NCBI GenBank assembly: GCA_037957365.1
Contig: JARHVA010000081.1
Span: forward strand, 5,468,001-5,532,000
DNA length: 64,000 nucleotides
Direction: 5' to 3'
DNA from: Torreya grandis
Taxonomy: Eukaryota > Streptophyta > Pinopsida > Cupressales > Taxaceae
Every line of letters starts with the position of its first letter. The stretch's first letter is position 1. Positions 1 through 8,238 of this stretch are shown here, piece by piece. The notes under the pieces were generated by a model that saw nothing but the letters and a program-made list of their open reading frames with translations, was not told where the DNA came from and made no database searches. Both the position numbers and the translations under genes were made by a program.

Positions 1-48
1 TTACTCTATCAACCCGTCAGACTTATATCTCCTCCAAACCATCGACCT

Positions 49-489
49 ATGCCTCTTATGCCTCTCAAACCAAAGTCATCAACCCTCACTGTAACAAAAC
101 TTCTAGACCCATTAGCAGGTTCTTATGCCTTGTTGTTACAGCAATTGTTGCAGTCCTCTCGCATCTATCTCCCGCCTCTTAAACCATATCAATCTCTCAG
201 ACCAAAACCACCCTGGTTCGATGACACTCACATTTGTGCGTATCAACGCATGCCTGGGCATGACACTGAGCATTCTTGTGCCCTCAAGGTTGCCATTCGC
301 CAATGTCTGGGGAATGACACCCTTCTTCTCGACCACATCATCAATAAACCTTCAATATCGCCCCACTCATCAACTCTCGGATCAAGGCCATCTTGGTTCG
401 ACAACTCTAAATTTTGCCACTATCATCACACTCCGGGACATAACACTGAGCATTGTTGTGCCCTCAAGGCTGTCACTCATCAACACTAG
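49..489 (+). pseudogene. gag: gag C-terminal zinc-knuckle region, two tandem knuckles
   Basis: An open 146-codon stretch encodes two similar blocks, at about residues 56-87 and 116-146. Each block has a Trp-Phe-Asp lead-in, then a Cys/His cluster of the form CxYxxxPGHxTExC followed by AlaLeuLys. This is the atypical zinc knuckle at the C-terminal side of gag in many plant Ty3/gypsy elements. The second block keeps its last Cys (GHNTEHC). In the first block that residue is Ser (GHDTEHS), so that knuckle is probably broken. The two blocks are about 180 bp apart and look like an internal duplication. The Met at 49 is only the first in frame; true gag begins upstream, outside the window. Confidence 0.7.
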
Positions 490-603
490 AAAAAGGATTC
501 CCTTCTCATCAAGGATCCTCTTAACCACCCCTCCGACAAATCATCAACACCGACCCATGCTTCTCCAACCTCATCACCTAAATCGGGATCTCCACGCCAG
601 ACT

Positions 604-1034
604 ATGGTCCCTTTACTGCCTTTAACCCCCTTATTCGACATCACCACAGTCCATCTGACCACTAAACCTCAACCGACCTTAACCAATCTATCAAACATTC
701 CCCCTAGCCGTTGGGGGAATTCAACCTTCATCCAAACCTCGACCAATTTTTCAACCCAGTCTCAATCAAATATCAATCACTCCTTTAATCCTAAACCTCG
801 ACCAAGTGTCCATCGACCCTACCTTTGATCAAACATTTGACCAGTCTCGACCAATCAACAATCAAATATCAATCAACCAAACATTCAACCCAAACATTCA
901 ACCAACCTTTTTATCAAAACATTCAACCAGTCTCGACCAATCAGCGACCATATCAACCAACTTCACATCCACTCATCAATCAACACCTGACCAATTTGGA
1001 AAGAGGCAAACGGGGCAAATTTGCTCCTAATTGA
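604..1034 (+). pseudogene. low-complexity Asn/Gln/Ser-rich gag tail remnant
   Basis: Two overlapping short frames (604-828 and 825-1034) encode Asn-, Gln-, Ser- and Thr-rich peptide. The DNA is full of near-repeats of a CAACCAA/CATTCAACC type, for example around 860-930. The segment directly follows the zinc knuckles and ends with a basic Arg/Gly/Lys patch before a stop. I take it as the decayed gag-to-protease linker of the same element. It could also be simple repeat DNA with chance reading frames. No enzymatic motif is present. Confidence 0.35.
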
Positions 1035-1382
1035 CTCAGACCTTATCATACACGCACAAGCATGGACCAGGGACTTATCAGAACCTGAGCCTTTTTATGT
1101 CTTTCATCTGCGACCATTCTATTGTTAGTCAAGTACTCATCCACTTGACATTTACCTTGAGCTCGTCCCTTGAGCAATCCCCATCCTCTTAGTCCTAATT
1201 CCTTTCATCCCTATTCCTCTTAACAATTCCTCTATAACCCTTTTATGATGCATGGATGCTTTGTCCTAATAAAAGGGAGCCCTTGACCTTCTATAATCTT
1301 GTCCATGACTCACATTTCTGTCAACACAAATCTAGATGTCAAAATATCTACGGTCACCATATCAATATCAAATCAAAAGGCA

Positions 1383-1504
1383 GACTACTCCCTCGAAGGA
1401 CAGTTGTACTATCGTTGCTATAGCTAATAGACTGCTCCCTTGAAGGACAGCTTTTCAAAGCCCTTATATTAAGCAAAATATAGACCACTCCCTCGAAGGA
1501 TGGC
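1383..1504 (+). repeat. three copies of a 20-bp CTCCCTCGAAGGA motif
   Basis: Near-identical copies start at about 1383, 1430 and 1483 and share the core GAC-Y-R-CTCCC-T/C-CGAAGGA (one copy has TTGAAGGA). The part TC-CCTCGAAGGA can fold on itself. A second short repeat, GCTTCYCGCATTRATCAG, occurs twice just downstream (about 1550 and 1610). These sit in the 3' non-coding region of the element, upstream of its polypurine tract. Confidence 0.6.
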
Positions 1505-1688
1505 TATGATTAACTCTTGCTACCAACAGCAAATTTTTTTCTTCTTAGAAGCTTCTCGCATTGATCAGATTCACAAGTGACCTCCAAGCACAACAACATC
1601 CCATCGCAGGCTTCCCGCATTAATCAGTCTGCACCAAAAAAAAAAAAAATGAGTCATGGACTTGACTTATAGTTGTCTCAAGGTCTCC

Positions 1689-1706
1689 TATAAAAAGGGG
1701 CAAAGT
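1689..1706 (+). promoter_or_regulatory. internal TATA-like / polypurine-like motif
   Basis: A TATAAAAAGGGGCAAAG stretch. It contains the same AAAAAGGGGCAAA string as the polypurine tract at 3222-3234. It could be a second polypurine primer site, an internal TATA box, or an old duplication of the LTR-adjacent sequence. The sequence alone does not decide. Confidence 0.3.
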
Positions 1707-2278
1707 TATCTCTGCTCTTAAAACGGGTTCCCCTATTTCTTCCTCCTAACACCTGCTCAAGGGACTTCGAGCTCACTTTAATGTCAAAGTGATTTGATTA
1801 CCGTTCTAACACAACCATGGTCAACGACGTCATGCATGAATGGGGATCTTGGTTCCAATAACCCCTATCTATGCTATCATTTTGGTCCTTGTCAATGAAA
1901 GAGCAATATGCTTTTCACTTCTTCTGCACTTTGGTCACATTCCACTTCATCACTTGTCAAACCTAATCAACCCAACTCAACTCTCTTTTCAGGTCACTCC
2001 CATAGCCTATTCACACTAGTTTCTATGAACACCAATACACATAGAAACTATTGACCGGGCGCAATTTATGTTAAGCATAAACCAATACTTGCTGAAGCAT
2101 AAATAGACCTCAATTCATCTTTAGCATACATCCATCACAAATATGGAAAATTGCTAGGGATGAAAGACCCATCCACCAATGTTGCAGAATACACCATATG
2201 GAAAAGGCTGCAACATCATCTTTCCCTCATCATTCATCATGACCAAACCAATCATCGACCAATCTTCTCAACTAGTTC

Positions 2279-2545
2279 GAACTACATTGGTCTGAGGCCC
2301 TATGACCTGGGCTATGTAGGTAGCACTCAGATGATACGACATCATTTGGGGTTATCTCGACCACCCTCATTTGTTCATCTCTCTGATGGACAAACCTTCT
2401 TTCCTCCTTTTGACCATGACCTTGCCCTCAACCATGACCACTTCCATCCCTTTGACCTTTCCTCCCTTCTGGGGAGAACTACATTGGCCTGAGGCCCTTC
2501 ACACCAGGGCTATGTAGGCAGCACTCAGATCACATAACGTCTTCT
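2279..2545 (+). repeat. two copies of a structured GAACTACATTGG...ATGTAGG-AGCACTCAG module
   Basis: Copy 1 covers about 2279-2340 and copy 2 about 2476-2545. In each, CTACAT pairs with a downstream ATGTAG and GGCCC/GCCCT pairs with GGGC/AGGGC. CTGAG can also pair with the closing CTCAG, so each module can form a compact nested hairpin. Each is followed by a diverged GGTTA-CTCGACCAC block. I recall a similar GAACTACGT...TACGTAGGCAGC module upstream of the polypurine tract in various plant gypsy elements. Its function is unknown to me. Confidence 0.6.
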
Positions 2546-3096
2546 GAGGTTAGCTCGACCACATCATTTCGTCCATTCATCCACCTCGACCAAAGACCAT
2601 TGGAGATCATGCCTATCTCCTCTGACTTTGACCACTTCCAGGACAATGTTGCTTTGGTTGTTTTTGCCTGTATGCTACCTCACGACTGGTTAGCCAAATT
2701 GTGCACAGACTATTTTTGGACCCTCACAAGTATAGGATCGCAAGCCGGTTGATCCGCACTACTTGTGACTTTTTCATGTTTCTAGGAGCACTTCCTGAGC
2801 TCGAGATACCTGGAACATGATGACCCATTGGAGCTTCAGCTTCAATTGAATAACCCGATCAACAGATGACCAAATGCTGGGGCCCAGTTACTTCAATTTT
2901 GGCACTCCTCAACCCTCGACCTGTGACACTTTGACCTGACCATCTCGTGAAGTGGTATACATGCAATCACGACTTTTGCAGCGTTCACCCTCACCCCCTT
3001 TTTCATCCACTCTTTGTCAAATCAACACCCGATTCCCAGTTCCCTTCCCTCGACTCCTACTTTGAAGGGGAATACCTCATCCATAATTGGGGAAAT

Positions 3097-3220
3097 CCAC
3101 CTCCTATTTTTGTCTTGTAGTTCATTCAAACAACCAAAAAGATGAAATTGACCTTATCCCACACCTGGGGCAACCACCTCCTATTTTTGTCTTGCAGTTC
3201 ATCCAGAACAACCAACAAGA
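3097..3220 (+). repeat. tandem duplication of about 77 bp next to the polypurine tract
   Basis: CCACCTCCTATTTTTGTCTTG followed by a GTTCATYCA-ACAACCAA block occurs at 3097 and again at 3174, giving a 77-bp period. The second copy runs straight into the polypurine tract. Tandem repeats at this place are common in plant gypsy elements. Confidence 0.6.
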
Positions 3221-3234
3221 CAAAAAGGGGCAAA
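3216..3234 (+). promoter_or_regulatory. polypurine tract (plus-strand primer site)
   Basis: The purine-rich run AAGACAAAAAGGGGCAAA lies immediately before the TG that opens the LTR at 3235. Position and composition fit the plus-strand primer site. It marks the LTR at 3235-4566 as the 3' LTR of a plus-strand element. Confidence 0.75.
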
Positions 3235-3424
3235 TGTAGACACCATAATTGTGTCTAACCCTTGTCATTCTCCCCTTAACCCCCATTTTATTCTCCCACA
3301 CCTATTTAACCCCTGTCGACCATTTTCCCACGAGCCTTGCCCCTAGCAGCATATCAAAATGAGTAGAAAGCTAGAATTAGCCTCTGTCCCCATTCTACAT
3401 CTGCTGACGCTGGCCACTACTCGG

Positions 3425-3659
3425 TCGACGTCATCGACGTCGGTCACTCCTTGGATGACATCGATAGTCCTGCTGGCGTTGGTTAACCTTAAACTGTGTC
3501 CGTTAATTTGTTTCTCAATCTGTTATTTGTTATTTGGTTGCCAATCAGTTTGGCAACCAGTTATCAGACCTCCTGCATCAAAATATTTTTCTTTGATCCA
3601 AACCCCGTAGCAACGATCAACCAATTCTGGCATCCAACCAATCTGCATCCAATCTCTCG

Positions 3660-3712
<53 letters not shown>

Positions 3713-4195
3713 ACAGTTATTTTGCTTCAGTCAGCTTGCTCTACAACACAGCGACAACATCAATCATGTCTCTAACTTTTATCTTCAGCATATAACAGGT
3801 AAGCTTTGCTCTGTGTTTTTGTTTTACTCTCTGGTTATTATTCTTTTTATTTGATATCATTATCCAGATTTAGAGTTAGACCATAACCTCGACCTTATTT
3901 CCACCCGTATCACCTCTATCCACCCTGTCTGGAAAATATAGTCTATAACTCTGCCCAGATCCCTGTACAAACCCTCAAACAAATCCCTTTGACTCCTAAA
4001 CCAGCTTCCCAAATCCTCAGACAAAAACTTCAGACCCTTCTGCAATCCAAAAACTCTGTCCAGACCCAACCAGACCCTGTCCAAAACTATTTCCCCGACC
4101 GATGCCGGTCATTATCCTAACTAACACTGGCACTTCAACCGACGTCGGCACTATTCTTGACTGATGCCGATAGAGAGACCGACACCGGTGACTGT
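3425..4195 (+). promoter_or_regulatory. clustered GACGTC-type palindromes in the LTR
   Basis: Several copies of (A)CCGACGTCGG-like palindromes and their decayed forms lie at about 3426-3470 and 4096-4190. The inverted LTR has matching clusters at about 7225-7300 and 7850-7910. GACGTC is the core of plant bZIP (C-box) sites, so these may be promoter elements of U3. They could also be CpG-bearing spacers that decay to GATGTC and GACATC. Confidence 0.45.
3663..3708. repeat. (TC)23 microsatellite
   Basis: Uninterrupted TC dinucleotide run of about 46 bp inside the LTR at 3235-4566. It is absent from the inverted sister LTR. Confidence 0.95.
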
Positions 4196-4315
4196 GCAGA
4201 GTAGTTTGCTACATATCAAGTACACATTCTGCTTTTTGTATTTTTATTTGCTTTCATTCTGTCTTTCATTATTTCTACTTCAGTCAAATATTCTACTTTT
4301 TATTAGTGGGTTGAT

Positions 4316-4368
4316 ATCCCTTAAGGAAGTCTTCGTACTTCAGGGATCAAGCATTTGCTTGATAGCCC
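4316..4368 (+). ncRNA. double RNA hairpin in LTR, copy 1
   Basis: Hairpin 1 pairs GAAGT with ACTTC around a CTTCGT loop and extends outward through ATCCCT/AGGGAT. Hairpin 2 pairs GGGATCAAGC with GCTTGATAGCCC around an ATTT loop. The two share the GGGAT segment, so they may be alternative folds. The equivalent place in the inverted LTR (7053-7103) keeps both stems with paired base changes. It lies in the transcribed or promoter-proximal half of the LTR. Confidence 0.5.
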
Positions 4369-4566
4369 ACCGTCTCTTCGTCTAACATTTTTCGTGTTTC
4401 AATCTCTTTTTCTTTACAGGTGTCATTCCTCCACAACCAAAGAGGAGTACCTTCCAACGTCTAATTTCGATGCGCTCAACCATATCCAGGTAACATCTAA
4501 CCTTGACCATTTCTTGTAGTTTCTCATTTCTTCTTTGAATGTAGAAAGCAATTTAGCGTAGAAACA

Positions 4567-4766
4567 TGCTGCTGACACTTGATGCAATGCCAAACATAGC
4601 CGCTACAGTCTTGATGAAGGGTGGGCCAATAATAGCCCAGGCGAAGGATGCGCTTCGCAATTGAGTTTCCACTGAAGTGTCTGCCACAAATCCTATCGTG
4701 GACTTATTTTATGGCATGAGAGGCTTCAGTGGAGGTTAGACAATGAAGAAGGAGGCCGTCAAAGCC
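4567..4766 (-). pseudogene. integrase zinc-binding N-terminus, truncated
   Basis: Minus-strand reading gives GRHFSGNSIAKRILRLGYYW, then HCIKCQQHVS at about 4567-4590, so the Cys-x2-Cys of the HHCC finger is kept. The sequence is cut right after this, where the plus-strand LTR ends. No integrase catalytic core follows. Confidence 0.7.
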
Positions 4767-5395
4767 TCACTTATAGAGAAGACCCCCTAGCATGGTGTAG
4801 CGAGTTGTGCATTTGATGAAAGCTTGCCGCGCATTGCTAGAGAGATGGGGAGGAATGACAGAATGAGATAAGTAGTCCACAAGTTGGTTATACCAATCAT
4901 CTCGTGGACTAAAGTCTATGGTGTTGACATGGTTGGTGTTAGGAGAAATGTATGAAGGCAATGGCACACAATGCACTGTGACAAAATTTTTGGATGAAGA
5001 TGATGATGATGGAATATGCGAGGTGACAGAAGCCATGGTGTCCACAAACTTGTTCGTGGATCGAGGAATAGTCTGCAAGAGGTAATGGTCAAGAGAGGCT
5101 AGAAGAGTATCAGCATGATTTTTGTACCTTTTTAAAATTTCATTTTTACAGAGGTATGAACCGTTGATTTGATTGACGACAAGTTGTGAGTCATCGAAGA
5201 TGTTGATATACTTGATGCTGAGGGAAAGGGTGGTTTGAAGTCCCAATATTAAGGCTTCGTATTTAGCCATATTATTGGTATAATCAAAGTCAAGCTTGAA
5301 AGACAGAGGCATGGGCTATCCTTTGAGTGGGATGAGAATGACTCCCGCACCCCCACCGAGTTGACATTTGGAGCCGTCGAAGAACATGGTCATTT
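4767..5395 (-). pseudogene. archaeal-type RNase H (aRNH, RVT_3-like) domain and linker
   Basis: Starts at about 5395 with MFFDGSKCQLGGGAG, whose Asp matches the first catalytic acid. The open frame 5312-4767 gives TNNMAKYEALILGLQ, FDDSQLVVNQINGSY and KFVDTMAS. In the family the second segment reads AEYEA; here the catalytic Glu is Lys (K-Y-E). The other acids remain. A second RNase H of this type downstream of gRNH is the hallmark of Tat/Ogre elements. The tail (RYTMLGGLLYK) leads into integrase. Confidence 0.8.
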
Positions 5396-5524
5396 GATAG
5401 ACGGTATCATTGATGGAAAGTGCGGCGATAGATTCATCAGGAAACTCGCACTGCAAAGGTTGATTGTTGGGAAGAGGGGCATCTGCCAGTTGGTCAGTGA
5501 TGGTTTGCCCCTTGATAGATTTCT

Positions 5525-5960
5525 ATTGGATGAACTCGAGGTCGAACTCAGCAAGCAACATGAGCCACCGAGCCATACATTGATTTTGATATGGCTTGGA
5601 GTGCATATACTTAAGAGGGTCAGTGTGAGTGATGACAAAGGTCTTATGGTTGAGAAGATAGTGGTGGAGCTTGGTAGCGGCAAAGACTAATGCCAAACAG
5701 AGTTTCTCGGTATGAGTGTATCGAGTTTCATAGTTGACTAGTGTTTGGCTGATGTAGTAGACTGCGTGCTCACGGTGATGCTCGTCTTAGTGCGTGATCA
5801 TGGCACCTAACGAATGTTTGGTGGCAAAGATGTAAAGGTAGAAGGGTTGGTCGTCTTTAGGTGGAATGAGAACTGGTGGAGAGACCAAATAGCATTTGAG
5901 GGCTTCAAAAGCCTCTTGGCAGTCCTTATCCCACTTAAAGGAGACATCCTTCTTAAGGAG
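5525..5960 (-). pseudogene. Ty3/gypsy RNase H (gRNH) domain
   Basis: Continues from RT on the minus strand. It has the typical FKWDKDCQEAFEALK lead-in, then FYLYIFATKHSLGAM (the family usually has an acidic residue where ATKH begins), AVYYISQTL, TRYTHTEKLCLALVFA, and a closing FVITHTDPLKY-like segment. Stops interrupt it near 5788 and 5526. An open frame on the opposite strand here is a shadow. Confidence 0.75.
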
Positions 5961-6009
5961 ATGATGAAAAGGTTGGCAGCGATCAGAAAGCTGCGAGATG
6001 AAATGGCGA

Positions 6010-6735
6010 ATGGACTGGAGCTTCCCTTGCAGACTGCAAAGCTACTTGAGATTGGTCAGAGGCGGCATTTTGAGGATAACGTGGATCTTGGCAGGATCTA
6101 TCTCGATGCCACGGAAGGAAACGATGAAGTCGAGGAGCTTGCCTGAGAGGACCCCAAAGACGCATTTCTTGGGGTTAAGGCAGATATTGTATTGAAGAAG
6201 GTGAGAGAAGATGATCTTGAGGATGGTCAAATGGTCGCGGTGAAGCTTGGACTTGCCGAGCAGGTCATCCACATAGTCCTCCATGATTTTGTGGAGGAGA
6301 TCATGGAAAATGTAAGTCATGGCACACTGATAAGTGGCGCCTGCCTTTTTCAAGCTGAAAGGCATGACCTAATAGCAGAAAGTCCCCCATGGGGTGATGA
6401 AGGTAGTCTTGTGCTGATCTTTCAGTGTAATCAAGATCTGGTTGTATCCTGAAAACCCATCTATGAGAGATAGCATCTCATGACCGGCTGTGAGATCAAC
6501 AAGTTGGTCAATGTTTGGAAGAGGAAAGTCATCTTTGGGACAGGCTAGGTTAAGGTCACAATAGTCTGTACAGATCCAGATCCCCCCAGTTGCTTTGGTG
6601 ATTGGGACAGTGTTAGAGACCCACTACAGATAATCGATGGGTTAGATGAAGGAGACAGAAAGAAGGTGCTGAAGCTCCTCTTTGACAAGGAGAGCAACAT
6701 GAGGATGCATCTTTCAAAGCTTTTACCTAACAGGC
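6010..6735 (-). pseudogene. reverse transcriptase domain
   Basis: Minus-strand RT of a Ty3/gypsy element. Visible in order: EAKPVR, the ICTDYCDLN block, CPKDDFPLPNID, SLIDGFSGYNQI, TPWGTFCY, MPFSLKKAGATYQ, then the catalytic YVDD in EDYVDDLLGKSK, and the FLNPKKC-like block (CLNPKKCVFGV) followed by DFIVSFRGIEIDP. Several in-frame stops lie upstream of FSLKK. From 6365 to 6042 the frame is open. The catalytic YVDD is intact although the gene is not. Confidence 0.85.
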
Positions 6736-6850
6736 TTAGCCTCTAGTTTGGTGATGATGTTATGGGTAGCAATGGTGGGGTCGATGCCATGCATGTCACT
6801 ATAGGTCCAGGCAAAGGCCTTGCTATGGTCTGAGAGGAACTGAGAAACTA

Positions 6851-8238
6851 TGTTTCTATGCTAGATTTGCTTTTCACATTCAAGAAAGAGAAAATGAGAA
6901 ACTAATAAGAAGGATGAGGGTTTGTACGTACCCGAATTGTAGACGTGCGCAACAGAATTTAGACGATAGCAGGAGCTCCTCTTTGGTTGTGGAGGATGAC
7001 ACCTGAAAGAGAAAGACACTAAAACACGAAAAATGTTAGATGACAAAAGGGTGGACTACCAAGCAAGAGCTTGGTCCTAGAAGCGCAAAGGCTTCTTAGA
7101 GGATGCCAGTCCACTGTTAAAGATAGAATGTTGATTAGAAACAGAAAGTGATAAATGATGAAAAATAGAAAGAAAGAACTTAAGGCAAATGCGTACCTGT
7201 TTAGAAGCAATATGTTTTTGCACAGTCACCGATGTCGGTGGTATTGCCGACATTGGTCAAGTAAGGTCACCGACGTCAGTTATATTGCCGACATCGGTAG
7301 GGGAGATGGATGAGGTCAGTCGGGGCAGTAGTCTTAGACAGAGTCTTGTCAGGTTACAAGTTGGTTTTTGGTCTGCAGAATGGACTGTGGTCTCGTCTGA
7401 GGGTCAGGGAGGTCTATTTAGAGGTCTGAGAGATTGCCTAGAGTTTTGAGGGACTGAGAATGTTGTCCAGGAAAGTGGCTGGTTGGGAACCAGAAGCACA
7501 AAGGGGAATGAATGAGAGGTAGGGGTCTGAGAAGGCCTTTCAGCCTCTCAGGGGAAGGACAGGGAATGTCTTGGCAGTGATTAGCTAAATAGATAGATTA
7601 AACAAGAAATAAAATGGAAAACAACACTGTGCTTACCTCTTGCTTGATGATTGAAGAATGGGAAAACCTGTTGTCAGAGCTGTTGAAGGACCTGCAAATG
7701 GAGCTATTGCTTGGAGCTCTTCCTGCAAGATGCCATTAGCTGTTGGTGTTGCTATACGAGGGGGAGGAGAAGAAAATATGAATGCAAAAGTGTCAAGAGA
7801 GTTCTGTTCGTGAGGTCCAGAGAATGGTTGCAGAGAATGGTCTTGAAGGCTGCCGACGCTGGCAGAATCACCGATGTCAGCCGAATAATGACCTACGTCA
7901 GCAGCCGAAGAATGGGGACAGAGGCTAAAATTAGCCTCTGTCCATTCTTGCACGCTAGCGGGTCAAGGGGCCATGCAAAAATGGTCGAGGGAGGCATAAA
8001 TGGATGCAGGAGAAAGGATAAAGGGGAGATTTGGGCAATAAAGGCTAGGAGAGAGGTGGGGGGATCCAAGGAGGGGATCCAAGGTGGCATGGGTGAGGTG
8101 GAAGAGGGCCAAATAAATTAAAATATTTGTTTTATTTTAATTTAAAATTGAGGGGGCTTAGGACAAGTATTAAGAAATGGACCAAGGGGACCAAGGGGGG
8201 AGGACGACCAAGGGGTAGACACGATTTCAGTGTCTACA
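6851..8238 (-). repeat. inverted sister LTR (minus orientation)
   Basis: On the minus strand it starts TGTAGACACTGAAATCG at 8238 and ends at 6851 with TAGAAACA. It is about 1.39 kb. It matches 3235-4566 in reverse with many substitutions and indels. Outside the TG at 8238 there is no purine tract, so it does not look like a 3' LTR. Inside, the sequence goes directly into pol with no primer-binding site or gag, so a deletion or rearrangement lies at 6850. No target-site duplication flanks it. Confidence 0.75.
7053..7103 (-). ncRNA. double RNA hairpin in LTR, copy 2
   Basis: Minus-strand counterpart of 4316-4368. Hairpin 1 pairs AGAAGC with GCTTCT around CTTTGC. Hairpin 2 pairs GGACCAAGC with GCTTGGTAGTCC around TCTT. 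Relative to the other copy, GAAGT:ACTTC has become GAAGC:GCTTC and ATCAAGC:GCTTGAT has become ACCAAGC:GCTTGGT, so pairing is kept by double changes. Confidence 0.5.

Larger units (their letters stand above)
1..3234 (+). mobile_element. Ty3/gypsy element, 3' internal part (gag remnant plus 3' non-coding region)
   Basis: Plus-strand internal region of an LTR retrotransposon whose 5' end lies left of the window. It holds gag zinc-knuckle remnants (49-489), an Asn/Gln/Ser-rich tail (604-1034), about 2 kb of non-coding repeats and hairpins, and a polypurine tract abutting the LTR at 3235. No protease, RT or integrase is visible between gag and the polypurine tract, so the copy is a deletion derivative or a non-autonomous member. 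The knuckle style and the LTR shared with the adjoining Tat-like pol fragment suggest the Tat branch of Ty3/gypsy. This assignment is an inference. Confidence 0.75.
3235..4566 (+). repeat. 3' LTR of plus-strand Ty3/gypsy element
   Basis: Starts TGTAGACACC and ends TAGAAACA, a TG...CA pair. It is about 1.33 kb and aligns along its length, in inverted orientation, with 6851-8238. Shared landmarks are the TGTAGACAC start, a GCCTCTGTCCCCATTCT block, several GACGTC-type palindromes, a double hairpin (4316-4368), and a GTGTCAT-CCTCCACAACCAAAGAGGAG block. It contains a (TC)23 microsatellite that the other copy lacks. Conserved GGTAAGC and TTTCTTTACAG|GTG sites look like splice signals, but splicing is not demonstrated. 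Confidence 0.8.
4567..6850 (-). pseudogene. pol: Ty3/gypsy (Tat-like) pol fragment: RT, gRNH, aRNH, integrase N-terminus
   Basis: Read on the minus strand from 6850 to 4567, the sequence gives a continuous but stop-interrupted polyprotein. It starts inside the linker before RT (FAWTYSDMHG), then carries RT, a gypsy-type RNase H, an archaeal-type RNase H and the first zinc-binding part of integrase. Both ends are cut exactly where the two inverted LTR copies begin. No protease, gag or integrase core is present. RT followed by gRNH and then aRNH is the arrangement of the plant Tat/Ogre branch. The fragment is dead. Confidence 0.85.

Noticed and set aside
125..625. 166-codon frame overlapping the gag knuckles
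   Set aside because: Alternate frame of the gag segment. The zinc-knuckle residues are in the 49-489 frame.
2279..2340. tRNA gene
   Set aside because: The fold is compact but lacks the D-arm and T-loop consensus; it occurs as a repeat in a retrotransposon.
2151..2492. 113-codon frame in the 3' non-coding region
   Set aside because: It runs across the repeated hairpin module and shows no conserved protein motif.
5361..6452. Open frames on the plus strand (5361-5690, 5814-6146, 6192-6452)
   Set aside because: They lie opposite the RT and RNase H reading on the minus strand, and their translations show no motif.
7711..8121. 136-codon plus-strand frame inside the inverted LTR
   Set aside because: LTR sequence in the wrong orientation; the matching stretch of the other LTR does not keep it open.
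6851..8238. Simple solo LTR inserted into pol
   Set aside because: No target-site duplication at 6846-6850 and 8239-8243, and pol sequence is not found to the right of 8238.
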